64,000 nt of DNA from Nocardia amamiensis NBRC 102102 (GCF_001612745.1 NZ_BDBA01000018.1:1-64000), one strand, 5' to 3'. Shown: positions 17,844 through 26,289, counted from the first letter of the stretch. The notes: generated by a model not told the origin, from the letters alone. Program-made: numbers and translations.

Positions 17844-19142
17844 ATGGATTCCGAAAAAACCTCCGACGGCGGCGCGCGGCGTGCGGTCGTCTTCTCCTAC
17901 TCGCAGACCGGCCAGCTCACCGAAACGGTCGAGGCATTCACCGGACCGCTTCGGGCGGCCGGCTGGGCGATCCGCCACGTCGCCGTCGAACCCGCGCGGC
18001 CCTATCCGTTTCCATGGCCGGTGCGCACGTTCTTCGGCCTGTTTCCCGATTGCGTCGACGAACACGCCGTCATCGACCTGGCCACGCCTGCCGAGCAGTT
18101 GCGCACCGAACCGGGTGAACTGGTGATCCTCGCCTACCAGGTCTGGTATCTCGCGCCGTCACTGCCGGTTCGCACCCTGCTCAACGACCATCCCGCGCTG
18201 TTCGCGGGCCGAGAGGTGCTGTCGGTCATCGCCTGCCGCAATATGTGGTATTCCGCGGCGGTCGAGGTCGATCGCCGGCTCGGTGATCTCGGCGCCCGCC
18301 ATCTCGGTGCGATCGCGGCCATCGATACCCGGCCGCAGTTCGTCACCCTGGTCACCACGTTGCGCTGGCTGCTGCGCGGACGCCGGGACGGGCGCGGCGT
18401 CTTCGGTCGCGCCGGTGTCGACGATCGGGAGCTCGACCGGATCCGCGGCTGCGGTGCGGCATGGGCCGACGGCGCTGCCGAGATCGACGGGGCCCGGGTC
18501 GAGTACCCGGTCGCGGCGCCCGATCTGGTGGCGGGCCGGATGTTCCGCCGCTGGGGTGCGCTGATTCGCGCGGCGTCTCGGCGCAGCGGAGTCCTGCGGG
18601 GCGTCGCGCTGACGGCGTTCGTGTGCTGGCTGGCGTTCTCGCTGGCGCTGATGCCGCTGATCGCGCTGCTCGTCCTACCCGTGCACCGCCGCATCGACCG
18701 TGCGATCGACCGCACTCTCGCGGGCATCACCCCCGCGCGCACCGGCACACCGGCCCAGAACGCACCGGCCGCACCGGATCAGGTGGTGCACAGCGTCGAC
18801 GGCGCGGTGCCGGTGTGGGCGCTATCCCCGGACTCGCTGCTGCTGCTGTTCGGCGACGACGCCGAGACGGCGTGGCGCGACGCCCTCGGCTACGTGCACA
18901 TGATGGACACCACCCCGCTCGCCGGAATCGCCCTCACCCGCACCGGCGCGCCGGATGCCGGACGCTGCCACGACCCCTCCGGCGCCGTGATCGCCGAGTA
19001 TGGGCTGCAGCACGGCGCCGCCGTCCTGCTGCGGCCCGGTGGGACGGTCGCGGCGGCGCTGCCCGGCGTGGATCCGCACCAGGAACTGATCCGCGCTCTC
19101 GGCCACCATACCGATCGGGCGGGTGTCACCAGGGCCGACTGA
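17844..19142 (+). CDS. DarA-like aromatase/cyclase with fused TM and thioredoxin-like tail
   Basis: The N-terminal part (about 12-185) has a flavodoxin-like fold with VVFSYSQTGQLTETVEAF, PFPWPVRTFFGLFP, ILAYQVWYLAPSLPVRTLL and VIACRNMW. These match the DarA proteins annotated as dialkylresorcinol condensing enzyme/aromatase. A hydrophobic segment (about 250-282) follows, then a C-terminal region (about 315-425, with VWALSPDSLLLLFGD and GAAVLLRPGGTVAAAL) resembling the thioredoxin-like end of aromatic-ring hydroxylases. DarA proteins are normally shorter, so this is an unusual fusion. ATG 17844 was chosen; TTG 17778 is an in-frame alternative. Divergent from the DarB/ACP operon, it probably aromatises the condensed chain at the membrane. 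Confidence 0.78.
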   Translation: MDSEKTSDGGARRAVVFSYSQTGQLTETVEAFTGPLRAAGWAIRHVAVEPARPYPFPWPVRTFFGLFPDCVDEHAVIDLATPAEQLRTEPGELVILAYQVWYLAPSLPVRTLLNDHPALFAGREVLSVIACRNMWYSAAVEVDRRLGDLGARHLGAIAAIDTRPQFVTLVTTLRWLLRGRRDGRGVFGRAGVDDRELDRIRGCGAAWADGAAEIDGARVEYPVAAPDLVAGRMFRRWGALIRAASRRSGVLRGVALTAFVCWLAFSLALMPLIALLVLPVHRRIDRAIDRTLAGITPARTGTPAQNAPAAPDQVVHSVDGAVPVWALSPDSLLLLFGDDAETAWRDALGYVHMMDTTPLAGIALTRTGAPDAGRCHDPSGAVIAEYGLQHGAAVLLRPGGTVAAALPGVDPHQELIRALGHHTDRAGVTRAD

Positions 19143-19153
19143 TCGGCACCGCG

Positions 19154-20248
19154 ATGTACCGACCGAAAGTCATTGCGCCTGCGCATGTCACATTCCTCGC
19201 CCAACGCCTGCACGCCCACCTGCGAGGCTTGCTGCTGCGGGCGTTGCCGGCTCCGGTCGCCGTTCTGGACATGGCCAGCGGCTGGCTGGTGACCCAGGCG
19301 CTGTACACCGCGGCCCGGCTCAGTGTCGCCGATATGCTCGCCGACGGACCGCTGCCCGCCGATGCGATCGCGACCCGAGCCCGCACCGACCCGGACGCGA
19401 CATACCGGCTGCTGCGCACCCTCGCCGGGTACGGCGTCTTCGCCGAACTGGCCGGGCGGCGTTTCGCGCTCACGCCACTGGCCGATCCGCTACGCGCCGA
19501 TTCCCCGCGGACGGTGCGCCCCATACTGCTCGCCTTCGGGCACCCGGCGGCGTGGGCGACCCAGGGTGAACTACTCGGCGCGGTGCAGACCGGCCGATCC
19601 GGACACGAATTGGCGCACGGCGCGACGGGCTTCGACTATTTGGAGGCAAATCCGGAGATCGCGGCCGATTTTCACGAGGCCATGCGGGTGACCGTCGCGA
19701 TGGCGGAGCGGCCGCTGCTCGCGGCCTACGACTTCACCCGTTTCGAGTCCGTCGTGGACGTCGGCGGTGGATCCGGATACCTGCTGGCGGCCATCCTGCG
19801 CGTGGCGCCTCGCGCCAGGGGCACCCTCTACGATCTGGCAACGGCGACCGTTCGAGCGAGTGAAATCCTCAGCCGGGCAGGAGTTTCGGATCGCTGCGCG
19901 ATCGAGAACGGCTCGTTCTTCGATGCCGTGCCGACGGGCGCGGACGCCTACGTGCTGAAGAACATCGTCCACGACTGGGCTGATGAGCCCGCGCTGCGGA
20001 TCCTGCGGTCGGTGCGCGATGCCATCGCCCCGCGCGGACGGCTGCTGCTGATCGAGTGCGTGGTGCCGGATCGGCGCGGTCGGCCGCACTTCAGCCTGTG
20101 GCTGGATCTGGAGGTACTGCTGCGCATCGGCGGCCGGGAACGCACTCGCGACGAATACGCACAGTTGTTGAGCCAGGCCGGTTTCCGGCTGCGTCGAGTG
20201 GTGCCCACGGCGAGCCCGCTGTCGCTCATCGAAGCGGTCGCGGTGTAG
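19154..20248 (+). CDS. SAM-dependent O-methyltransferase
   Basis: A 364-residue class I methyltransferase of the plant COMT/actinobacterial polyketide O-methyltransferase family. The N-terminal dimerisation winged helix (about 25-125) is followed by the SAM motif VVDVGGGSGYLLAAIL near 199 and the conserved YVLKNIVHDWADEPALRIL segment. ATG 19154 follows the DarA-like stop by 11 bases, so the two genes form one transcription unit. It most likely methylates a phenolic hydroxyl of the resorcinol or of a 4-hydroxyphenyl group. Its last 23 bases overlap the convergent thioesterase gene. Confidence 0.88.
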   Translation: MYRPKVIAPAHVTFLAQRLHAHLRGLLLRALPAPVAVLDMASGWLVTQALYTAARLSVADMLADGPLPADAIATRARTDPDATYRLLRTLAGYGVFAELAGRRFALTPLADPLRADSPRTVRPILLAFGHPAAWATQGELLGAVQTGRSGHELAHGATGFDYLEANPEIAADFHEAMRVTVAMAERPLLAAYDFTRFESVVDVGGGSGYLLAAILRVAPRARGTLYDLATATVRASEILSRAGVSDRCAIENGSFFDAVPTGADAYVLKNIVHDWADEPALRILRSVRDAIAPRGRLLLIECVVPDRRGRPHFSLWLDLEVLLRIGGRERTRDEYAQLLSQAGFRLRRVVPTASPLSLIEAVAV

Positions 20249-20990
20249 GCTCCGCGCCCAGCTGTCGTTCCACGGTCTCCGCGACCGCCTTCAGGTGGTC
20301 GGTGAGGTAGAAGTGTCCGCCGCGGAACGTATGCAGCGCGAACGGTCCCGTGGTGTGGGCTCGCCACCCTTCGGCCTCGGCGCGGGTGACGCGCGGATCC
20401 CGATCGCCGACCAGCACCGTGACGGCGCAGTCGACGCGCGCGCCCGCGGGGCATCGGTAGGTCTCCACCGCCCGGTAGTCGCTGCGGATCACCGGCAGGA
20501 ACTCGCGCGCCACCTCGGGATCGTCGAACAGCTCGATGCCGGGCCCGCCCAGGGTCCGCAGCTCCGCCAGCACACCGGTGTCCGACCGCAGGTGCACCGC
20601 CTCGTGGCGGACCGCCGATGGCGCCCGGCGGCCGGACGCGAACAGCGCGCACGGTGTCAGGCCCTGCTCGGCCAACAGCCGGGCGACCTCGAAGGCCACC
20701 ACCGCGCCCAGGCTGTGGCCGAACAGGGCGATCGGGCGATCGGCCTGCTCGAGCACGCTGGGCAGCGCACCCGCGGCCAGCGCGGCAACCGTGTCCAGGC
20801 AGGGTTCACCGCGCCGGTCCTGCCGCCCCGGGCTCTGCACGCCCAGCACTTCGATCGGGCTGGTGCAGGCCCGCGCCAGCGGTGTGAAGGTGCTCGCCGA
20901 ACCGCCGGCGTGCGGGAAGCAGATCAGGCGTGTGCGGGAATCGGGCTGGGCGCGCAGCCGCCGCAACCACGGGCCGGTCGGGCTCAGCAT
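20226..20990 (-). CDS. Type II thioesterase
   Basis: A 254-residue alpha/beta hydrolase of the GrsT/TEII family: FPHAGGSASTF near the start forms the oxyanion region, the nucleophile elbow is FGHSLGAVVAFE (Ser near 92), and the catalytic His is in RGGHFYLTDH near the end. Such enzymes remove misprimed acyl groups from carrier proteins, or release chains when the PKS lacks its own TE, as is the case here. It overlaps the LuxR-type gene by seven bases (translational coupling) and overlaps the convergent methyltransferase at the 3' end. Confidence 0.88.
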   Translation of the reverse strand: MLSPTGPWLRRLRAQPDSRTRLICFPHAGGSASTFTPLARACTSPIEVLGVQSPGRQDRRGEPCLDTVAALAAGALPSVLEQADRPIALFGHSLGAVVAFEVARLLAEQGLTPCALFASGRRAPSAVRHEAVHLRSDTGVLAELRTLGGPGIELFDDPEVAREFLPVIRSDYRAVETYRCPAGARVDCAVTVLVGDRDPRVTRAEAEGWRAHTTGPFALHTFRGGHFYLTDHLKAVAETVERQLGAEPTPRPLR

Positions 20991-23248
20991 CGCGTGCTCA
21001 GCATGAAGCGCAGCTCGGTTCGCCTGCGCACCTTCAGTTTCCGGTACACTCGCGTCAGATGCTGTTCCACCGTACTGGTGGTGATGCCCAGTTCCGCGGC
21101 GATGTCGCGGTTGCGCATCCCCTTCGCGGCGAGGTCGGCGACCCGGTGCTCGGCCACGCTCAGCGACCCGATATCGCCACCGCCGCCGCCCGCCGGGTCG
21201 GGAACCGTGGTCTCACCGGACAGGCGCCGCGCCAGCGGTTCGGCGCCACAGTGCCCGGCCAGGCGCAGCGCGGCGCGGCGCAACGACCGGGCGCGCTCGG
21301 ATTCGCCGATCAGTTCCCATGCGCCGCCGAGATCGGCCAGGACGACGGCCAATTCGAACCGGTCATCGCCGCGGCGGCTGATCGCCTCGGCCTGCCGCAG
21401 CAGCGCCACCCGATCCGGCGGCGCCGTGGTCGCCGCGATCAGCCGCAGCGACACTCCGCCGGTGCCGTGGCGGCGCGGATCCCCCAGCTGCTCGAGGTGA
21501 CGCTCGGCCCAGATCCGGGCGCGGCGGTGATCACCCGACAGCAGATATCCGAGCGCGAGGTCGTTGCGCCAAGCCACCAGGCCGGGCACATCCATGTCCC
21601 AGCGGCGCATGAGGGCACCGCACAGTTCGAAGTCGACCAGAGCTTCCTCGACGCGGGCGGTGGCCAGCGCCAGATGGCCGCGCGCATGCAGATACGGCAG
21701 TGCCAGCCGGGAATCGAACAGGCTCAATGGAACCTCGCGCTCCAGCTGTGCCCCGGCCTCGTCGTAGCGGCCCGCGACGGTGAGCGCACGCACGTGATAC
21801 GACAGCGGCCGCGCCACCACCGTGCCCTGATTCCCGGCCGGTATCTGGTTGAGCGCCTGCACGGCATGGTCGGCGGCGACATCCACCCGGCCCTGCCGCA
21901 GCGCGATCTCCGCGCGCAAACCGGCGAAGACTGCCCGCCAGGTCGGCGACGAGCGAGCCACCGCCTCGGCCAGCAACGTATCGCACCACGCCGCCGCCAC
22001 ATCCAGTCGCCCGGTGTAGATCAGCGCTTCGAGCGCCGTCGTCAACGCCTCGACCGTTCCGGAGTCCAGCCGATGCCGGGACAGCAGTCCGTGTGCCATG
22101 GCGACAGTCGCGTCCGGGTCGGTCTGGGCGGTGATCCGGGACAGCAGCGTCGTGCCCAGGTGATGCGCCGACGGTGCGGTGTCCGCCGACGATAGGGCAC
22201 CGGCCAGGGCTGACGATTCGGCAGGCTCCGGCGCGGTGGTGGTCTCCGTCATCCCGGCGAAGGCCGGGGGTGTCTCTCGGTCGGCCGGGCTTGGGCCGTC
22301 GCCGCGATGACGAGGAGTCAACTCGGGATAGGTGTAGGCGATCCACGACCGCAGAAAAGCCGACTCCGGACCCGTGCCCGCATCCCGTTTCAGCAGTGTC
22401 CACGCCGATCGGGCGTCGTCGAAGCGGCCGTGCCACAGCAGATAGCGGACCGCTCCGCGTAGTGCGGGCACCGACAACGTCCCGGCCCGGACCGCGGCGT
22501 GCAGGCGGGCGAAATTGCGTGTCGCCGCGGAAGGATTCACGCGCCACTCCAGCGACGCCAGCGCCGCCGCGATCTCCGCCCGGTCATTGGCGTCGGCGCT
22601 CGTGCGGTACGCCAACTCCAGGCAGTCGCCCGCACGGTCGATCCGGTCCAGCGCCAGTGCCTGTTCCGCCGCCGCCCGCAGCACCCGCGGTGCCCATTCG
22701 TATCGGCTGTCACCGGAGCGGATCAGATGATCGGCCACCGCCGTCGCGCCCGCTCCCTCCGCGTACAGTATTTCCGCGGCCCGGTTGTGCAGTTGCCGCC
22801 GCACGTCCACGCGCATCCCGCGCAGCAGGCATGGCACTACGTCGCGATGCGGGAACGCGGTGTGGTCCAGCAGTTTCGCCGCCGACAATTGCCCGCAGAT
22901 GCGCCGCACCGCAGCAGGTTCGGCCCCGAGGATCGTCGCGACGGTGTCGGGCGAGGCCGCCTCGCCGAGCACGGCGATCGCCTCACCGACACGAAGATGA
23001 TCCGGGCCGTAGCGGCGCAGCCGATGCACGATCGCCTCACCGATGTCACGGACCTCCGTCCGCGAATCCGGTTTCGAGGCAGGAGCGGAGGTGCGCCGCG
23101 TCGCGGACCGGGCGGTCGTCGCGGCCTCCGCGTCGACGGCGAACTCGTCCGCTCCCACGGCGGTGGCCAAGACGGCGCCCCCGACCTGTCGTGCGGCGAT
23201 TGCGGATGATCGTCTGTGTTTTCCCCCGTGCGGCATGAGCTGTCCCAT
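20984..23248 (-). CDS. LAL-like LuxR regulator lacking the ATPase domain
   Basis: A 754-residue regulator with a winged-helix-like segment (about 65-140), a long TPR-like helical array, and a C-terminal LuxR HTH (about 690-750: LSVAEHRVADLAAKGMRNRD, ITTSTVEQHLTRVYRKLKVR). This is the layout of LAL regulators downstream of the AAA ATPase, but no Walker A or B motif is present. The 223 bp upstream cannot hold the missing domain, so this is a true N-terminally reduced form, not a frameshift at the visible start. A palindromic repeat is inserted in frame at 22247-22312. It is coupled to the thioesterase and divergent from the chorismate lyase; probably a pathway regulator. Confidence 0.85.
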   Translation of the reverse strand: MGQLMPHGGKHRRSSAIAARQVGGAVLATAVGADEFAVDAEAATTARSATRRTSAPASKPDSRTEVRDIGEAIVHRLRRYGPDHLRVGEAIAVLGEAASPDTVATILGAEPAAVRRICGQLSAAKLLDHTAFPHRDVVPCLLRGMRVDVRRQLHNRAAEILYAEGAGATAVADHLIRSGDSRYEWAPRVLRAAAEQALALDRIDRAGDCLELAYRTSADANDRAEIAAALASLEWRVNPSAATRNFARLHAAVRAGTLSVPALRGAVRYLLWHGRFDDARSAWTLLKRDAGTGPESAFLRSWIAYTYPELTPRHRGDGPSPADRETPPAFAGMTETTTAPEPAESSALAGALSSADTAPSAHHLGTTLLSRITAQTDPDATVAMAHGLLSRHRLDSGTVEALTTALEALIYTGRLDVAAAWCDTLLAEAVARSSPTWRAVFAGLRAEIALRQGRVDVAADHAVQALNQIPAGNQGTVVARPLSYHVRALTVAGRYDEAGAQLEREVPLSLFDSRLALPYLHARGHLALATARVEEALVDFELCGALMRRWDMDVPGLVAWRNDLALGYLLSGDHRRARIWAERHLEQLGDPRRHGTGGVSLRLIAATTAPPDRVALLRQAEAISRRGDDRFELAVVLADLGGAWELIGESERARSLRRAALRLAGHCGAEPLARRLSGETTVPDPAGGGGGDIGSLSVAEHRVADLAAKGMRNRDIAAELGITTSTVEQHLTRVYRKLKVRRRTELRFMLSTRC
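22247..22312. repeat. 66-bp palindromic dispersed-type repeat inside the LuxR gene
   Basis: Near-perfect 14-bp terminal arms (CGTCATCCCGGCGA at 22247-22260; TCGCCGCGATGACG at 22299-22312, one mismatch) enclose a GC-rich centre. Read on the coding strand it contributes a linker containing PPAFAGMTE, the peptide signature left when this class of small hairpin element lands in coding DNA. The element is in frame in a low-complexity linker and does not break the gene. A second copy was not seen in this window, so its dispersed nature rests on general knowledge. Confidence 0.65.
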
Positions 23249-23417
23249 TTCTGTACCCGGAATTCCTCTTCGCGAATTGCTGGGAAGAGTGCGTTGGGCG
23301 ACAGCGGTGTCGCTATCCAGCAGCGGATTCGTCAGTAGCGCAGCATGTTTCGGATAACCCCAGGAAACCCCACGTCGTGAAGGCTGTCAAGCAACCGAAT
23401 CCGGGGGGACGGTGCCG

Positions 23418-23437
23418 TAGGGGAATGATCTAGGGGT
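23418..23437. promoter_or_regulatory. Paired TAGGGG motifs upstream of the chorismate lyase gene
   Basis: TAGGGGA (23418-23424) and TAGGGGT (23431-23437), starts 13 bp apart, lie 35-54 bp before the lyase start codon. They echo the paired motif between the ACP and DarA-like genes. A shared activator site is possible. Confidence 0.35.
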
Positions 23438-23471
23438 TTCTGCGTGATCACAGCGGGGCCAGACTCGCGTC

Positions 23472-24071
23472 ATGAGTTCGGAAAAGACGACGGCGATCGT
23501 GGATCCCGGCCCGGCCGGTATCGGGGATAGCGCGATGGTGACCGACGTCGCCGCCGACACCCTGGTACGCCGGCACTTCCACGCCCCCTCCGCCCGCCCG
23601 CCGGGGTGGGACGAGATCTCCGCCACCGCCCTGAGCGCCTACCACCGCAGCGTCCTGCTCACCGATGGAACCGTTACCCGCACTGTCGAGGCGCATGTCC
23701 TGGAACCCATTGCTGCCCAGACTATTACCCAGTACGAGACGACAGCCGACGTGGACCGCGGCGGGTGGCTGGACGCCTCACCCGGCGAGGCGGTACTGGT
23801 GCGGCAGGTCGATCTCGTCGGCGGGCGCACCGGTGTCCGGTACGCGCGTGCCGAATCGTTGATCTCGCTCGCCCGGTTGCCGACGACGTTCTCCGACGCG
23901 CTGGCACGTGAACCCGCCGGCATCGGCGCCGCGCTGCAGGCGGCTGCCGCCGAGTCCTATCGCCAGCTGCTGTACTACGGGCGGACCCGGGATGCGGTAT
24001 GCGCCCGCTGCTATCGCATATTCATCCAACGGAAACCGGCGCTCGTCATTCGGGAATGGTTCCTGCGCTGA
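23472..24071 (+). CDS. Chorismate pyruvate-lyase (4-hydroxybenzoate-forming, DUF98 type)
   Basis: A 199-residue protein with the chorismate lyase/DUF98 pattern: SVLLTDGTVTRTVEAHVLEP (about 60-80), a central VLVRQVDLVGGRTGVRYARA strand pair, AESLISLARLP, and the closing YRIFIQRKPALVIREWFLR. The spacing matches mycobacterial Rv2949c, which makes 4-hydroxybenzoate from chorismate for phenolic glycolipids. It is divergent from the LuxR-like regulator and 106 bp before a ligase-like gene on the same strand. Expected role: supply of a 4-hydroxybenzoate primer or substituent to the PKS. Confidence 0.82.
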   Translation: MSSEKTTAIVDPGPAGIGDSAMVTDVAADTLVRRHFHAPSARPPGWDEISATALSAYHRSVLLTDGTVTRTVEAHVLEPIAAQTITQYETTADVDRGGWLDASPGEAVLVRQVDLVGGRTGVRYARAESLISLARLPTTFSDALAREPAGIGAALQAAAAESYRQLLYYGRTRDAVCARCYRIFIQRKPALVIREWFLR

Positions 24072-24177
24072 CGCGAAACATTTCCCACCCATAGCCCATC
24101 GCTATCCGAAACTCACGGGATAGCTGTATTTCTCCGGCAGCCGGAACGGCCACCCTATCCGGAAACGGCGGATCACT

Positions 24178-25062
24178 ATGTTTCGTATCACATTGCTGCG
24201 TCCCGTCGCCGCACTGCTGACCGACCGGGCCCGTCGCATAGGCGATCGCATCGCCTTCCAGGATCGGGTGCGTGCGGTCGACTATCGTGCCCTCGAGGTA
24301 CGCACCGCCCGCATCGCCGGGCATCTGGTAGACGCCGGTCTACGCCCTGGCGAGCCGGTGGTGGTCTGGCTGGACAACCGGGTGGAAGCCGTCGAGGCCA
24401 CGCTGGCGGTGACCCGGGCGGGCGGCATCGCCATCCCGGTGCGCCCCACCGTAGCCGACCGCCAGGTGTGCCAGCTCGCGGTTCAGCACAACGCCTTTGC
24501 CGTCTTCGCCGCCCACGACCGCCACCAAGTGTTCCGATGGGCACCGACGCGCGTGATCGCTGTCGCCGAGGACGCGACGACGTCGACGGACGACCCGCCG
24601 TCTCGGTTCGACGCTCTCGTCGCCACCAACCCCCTGGCACCGCCACGGGACGACCTCGGTATCGACGACCCCGCCTGGCTACTGCACGGCACCGGGGAGT
24701 CGGCGCCGCTACTGGCGACCCAGCGCAGCAGCGTGTGGTCGGTACTGGCCTGTTTCGACCGGATCCGCGGCCGTCGCGCGCTGCCGCTGGCGCTGCCCTA
24801 CAGCTACGCCCATCTGATGTGCATTCTGGGTGTCATCGCCCTCGGCGGCACCGCGCGGCTGGCCACGTTCAGCCCCGACGAGATCCTCGACGCCGCCGGT
24901 GGTCGCGACTACACGCTGCTCACCGGGATCGACCCGTCCGTGGAGCGGAGCGAGCCGCCCGCGGTGCGCGTCTGCCTGGCCACCGGCCGACCGATGGACG
25001 GACCGGCCGGCGAGATCGCGGGCAGTCGGCCCGGCGCCGCCGTGCCGCTGGCCATCGCCTAG
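24178..25062 (+). CDS. Truncated AMP-binding (acyl ligase-like) protein
   Basis: The 294 residues align with the N-terminal subdomain of ANL ligases: DRVRAVDYRALEVRTARIAG (about 23-42), then VVWLDNRVEAVEATLAVTRAGGIAIPVRPT. The P-loop position reads LLHGTGESAPLLATQRSS instead of the usual TSGTTGxPKG, and the protein stops before the adenylate-binding core and the mobile C-terminal domain with its catalytic lysine. It cannot be a complete ligase. It may be a decayed starter ligase, or a structural partner of the preceding lyase or the PKS. Overall codon use looks like its neighbours, so translation is plausible. Confidence 0.7.
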   Translation: MFRITLLRPVAALLTDRARRIGDRIAFQDRVRAVDYRALEVRTARIAGHLVDAGLRPGEPVVVWLDNRVEAVEATLAVTRAGGIAIPVRPTVADRQVCQLAVQHNAFAVFAAHDRHQVFRWAPTRVIAVAEDATTSTDDPPSRFDALVATNPLAPPRDDLGIDDPAWLLHGTGESAPLLATQRSSVWSVLACFDRIRGRRALPLALPYSYAHLMCILGVIALGGTARLATFSPDEILDAAGGRDYTLLTGIDPSVERSEPPAVRVCLATGRPMDGPAGEIAGSRPGAAVPLAIA

Positions 25063-25077
25063 CAGCGGCGACCGCGT

Positions 25078-25992
25078 TCAGCGGCGCGTTGCCTCGATGA
25101 GGCGCTGGCGCAGCCAGGTCAACGAGGTGGCGCCACCGGGACCGACGGTGTACAAGGGGTAACTCTGGTGCGCGCCGGACTTCAGGAAGTCGTCGACCTG
25201 ACGCTTCCGCTCTTCGTAAGCGGACGCGTTGAGCTGGTCGGATAACAGGCCGAGGCCCCCTGCGGCCAGTGCGTCGCCGATGAGGTCGTTCGCCTGCTGC
25301 TGGTAGCTGTCGATCTTCGCCGGGTCCGGATTGGAGATCTGGACAAAGAAGCCGGCGATCCGTCCGGCGAAGTCGCCATCCGGCATCGCGCAGTACAAGT
25401 CACCTGGGACGCAGAAGGTATAGGTCCGTGGGGTGAGCCAGCCGAAACCGCCTAAGCGAGGCCCGCCCGCGCCCGCGCCTGGGACGGGTGGGCCGATCAG
25501 GTTGTCGCTGGGTGACCGACGCGGATCGGCGATCAGCCCGACCAACACGACCCGATGCGCTGGCACAACGCCCAAACCGGTACCGATCTCGGCCGCGAGA
25601 TCACCGGCGGCATCCGCACCTTGGCTATAGCCGAGCAACGCGATCCGGGTTGCTTCGCACGACTGCGCCATCGCCGAGACGAAGCCCCGTGCTTTATCGA
25701 TCGCCTCATGCTTGGAGCGACCGTACACTTCCCCTTCCCAAGGGAAGGCGGTCGCCGCGTAGTGGACGTAGTCCACCTGGACGTCCCCGGGGAGATCGTC
25801 CAGGGTCATCGCGAGCATGCCCCTGCCCGGGTCGGAATTGGACGTTTCCCATGTTCCGGGAATCGCCACGACATACATATCGGGACAGTGGCGTGGCGCA
25901 CCCTCCGCGACGGACGCGCCACCGAACTGGAGGGCAGCGGTCACCATCGCGACTACGCACGCAGCGGCGTTGGTCTTCAATCCTGTGAACAT
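25078..25992 (-). CDS. Secreted cutinase-family serine esterase
   Basis: A 304-residue exported hydrolase. A signal peptide (about 1-32, ending ASVAEGA) precedes a cutinase domain with the nucleophile motif LLGYSQGADAAGDLA (Ser near 123) and the C-terminal pair containing CVPGDLYCAMPDGDF, where Asp and two Cys are expected. Cutinase-like proteins of mycolic-acid actinobacteria act on lipid esters outside the cell. It converges on the truncated ligase gene, leaving only 15 bp between. The final 60 residues extend past the catalytic core and look helical. Confidence 0.88.
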   Translation of the reverse strand: MFTGLKTNAAACVVAMVTAALQFGGASVAEGAPRHCPDMYVVAIPGTWETSNSDPGRGMLAMTLDDLPGDVQVDYVHYAATAFPWEGEVYGRSKHEAIDKARGFVSAMAQSCEATRIALLGYSQGADAAGDLAAEIGTGLGVVPAHRVVLVGLIADPRRSPSDNLIGPPVPGAGAGGPRLGGFGWLTPRTYTFCVPGDLYCAMPDGDFAGRIAGFFVQISNPDPAKIDSYQQQANDLIGDALAAGGLGLLSDQLNASAYEERKRQVDDFLKSGAHQSYPLYTVGPGGATSLTWLRQRLIEATRR

Positions 25993-26289
25993 GTGTGCTC
26001 CGTGTATTCCCTACCGAAGATCACTCGGTCGAACCCGTGCCCGACGTCAGTGCGGTTTACAAGGTACATCCCCGGATGCGCAGCGCGCCCGACTCCCACG
26101 TGGCGACGCGACAACGTGTCGCGTCGCGCGTCCCGTCCGTGACCAATGCGTGGCAGCGGCCCGGAGCTGCTCGAGAGTCGACTCGACCGCCTGCTGCACC
26201 CGATCCAGCAGGATCGACGGCGGCCGGCCCGGCCGCTGCTCATCAGCCGACCCGGCAGGCCCGTACTCGATGAACCGGCGCAGGCAACA

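Noticed and set aside
20984-23471. Frameshifted ATPase domain upstream of the LuxR-like regulator
   Set aside because: Only 223 bp lie before the divergent lyase gene and no Walker A-like sequence is visible in any frame there.
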